From Candidatus Heimdallarchaeota archaeon (lineage in GTDB: Archaea > Asgardarchaeota > Heimdallarchaeia > JABLTI01), in the NCBI GenBank assembly GCA_019058275.1, contig JAHLVW010000045.1, positions 17,664-81,663 of the forward strand: a stretch of DNA of 64,000 nt. The letters are read 5' to 3'. The notes below the pieces were generated by a model. That model made no database searches and had not been told where the DNA came from. It saw nothing but the letters and a program-made list of their open reading frames with translations. Both the position numbers and the translations under genes were made by a program. Of the stretch, positions 63,583 to 64,000 are shown piece by piece. Every line of letters starts with the position of its first letter. The first letter of the stretch is position 1.

Positions 63583-64000
63583 ATGACAAAAACTAGCAAA
63601 TCAGTAATAGCTTATCACAAAAATTGTATAGCAACAGAAGATTCCGAATGCCAAGATTGTGATTTAGATGGATTGTTAATATGTAGATTTGATAAGCAGT
63701 TTGCTAGAAAATTCATGTTAGGAAATACGCTCTATAGATTATTAGCAATAGCTATATTCGTTCTTTCATGTTTGTTGATCGGTCATTGGTGGATGCTACC
63801 AACATATGTTGGAATACTAATACTTACTTTTTTTGTTATTGAACCTCGATTATTCTGTAGTCATTGTCCATACTATGAATTAGAAGGAAAATATCTGAAA
63901 TGTTGGGCTCTAAGAGGAATGCCAAAAATTTGGAAATATAGACCTGAACCAATAAGCAAATGGGAGAAATACTTGATGCTTGTATTTGGGACATATATCG
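63583..64000 (+). CDS. Cysteine-rich multi-helix membrane protein, copy B (partial at window end)
   Basis: The first 139 residues are present and the frame is open to the window edge. The N terminus has C-x7-C-x2-C-x7-C (Cys15, 23, 26, 34), then a membrane helix pair, then LFCSHCPYYELEGKYLKC and the KYRPEPIS region. All parts match the minus-strand protein at 62382-63065. The missing end should hold another helix pair and a final Cys cluster. The function is unknown. Confidence 0.7.
   Translation, partial: MTKTSKSVIAYHKNCIATEDSECQDCDLDGLLICRFDKQFARKFMLGNTLYRLLAIAIFVLSCLLIGHWWMLPTYVGILILTFFVIEPRLFCSHCPYYELEGKYLKCWALRGMPKIWKYRPEPISKWEKYLMLVFGTYI

Noticed and set aside
1..64000. CRISPR array, transposase or integrase
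   Set aside because: No regularly spaced direct repeats and no transposase or integrase motifs were found anywhere, including between the tRNA-Leu 3' copies.

Overview
The window reads as low-GC archaeal chromosome, most likely from an Asgard archaeon. Archaeal markers are aIF2-beta, NMD3, a DUF424 protein, indolepyruvate oxidoreductase (IorAB), a stand-alone type IA topoisomerase of archaeal layout, and tRNA genes that encode their own CCA. The Asgard assignment rests mainly on a TSG101/Vps23-like protein (18302-18994) with a cysteine-free UEV domain, a coiled coil and a C-terminal steadiness-box-like segment, plus large coiled-coil/winged-helix proteins and a strong set of flavin and ferredoxin redox enzymes. 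The exact Asgard lineage cannot be fixed from this window.

Layout. 0-10.5 kb: S9 peptidase, DinB-fold protein, aromatic amino acid (histidine) ammonia-lyase, histidyl-tRNA synthetase, zinc protein plus cytosolic transglutaminase-like protein, and an unrecognised membrane-anchored extracytoplasmic protein. 10.5-19 kb: a CoA-disulfide-reductase-like flavoprotein with a degenerate NYN protein, a coiled-coil/winged-helix protein, a PD-(D/E)xK nuclease-like protein, sugar-nucleotide genes, and the Vps23-like gene. 19-25 kb: metallo-beta-lactamase fold hydrolase, M20 peptidase, polysaccharide deacetylase, then tRNA-Leu(CAG). The 3' end of that tRNA recurs twice downstream and brackets two short gene cassettes. 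25-36 kb: a candidate structured RNA, a broken LVIVD beta-propeller surface protein, TrpRS, a second PRC-barrel protein, an EamA transporter, a 1197-residue coiled-coil protein with an N-terminal winged helix, and tRNA-Ala(CGC). 36-48.6 kb: PfkB kinase, topoisomerase I, Ldh2-type dehydrogenase, a condensation-domain enzyme, IorBA, the NMD3-DUF424-aIF2-beta translation group and an MTAP-type phosphorylase. 48.7-61 kb: an HdrA with an inserted GltD/NfnB-like module, two zinc-ribbon paralogs, and a tight five-gene NuoE-NuoF-NuoG-NfnA-NfnB-like operon. 61-64 kb: a zinc-ribbon gene fragment, a TIM-barrel protein, and a locally amplified family of cysteine-rich membrane proteins.

How the parts fit. 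The redox genes (IorAB, HdrA-GltD, NuoEFG/NfnAB-like, flavodoxin, CoADR-like) suggest an anaerobe that oxidises amino acids and moves electrons between ferredoxin, NAD(P)H and perhaps thiols by flavin-based bifurcation. Peptidases and the ammonia-lyase are consistent with amino acid catabolism. The most notable items are the Vps23-like ESCRT-I protein, the HdrA-GltD fusion, the five-gene transhydrogenase-like operon, and the tRNA-Leu 3'-end repeats that look like past integration at a tRNA gene.
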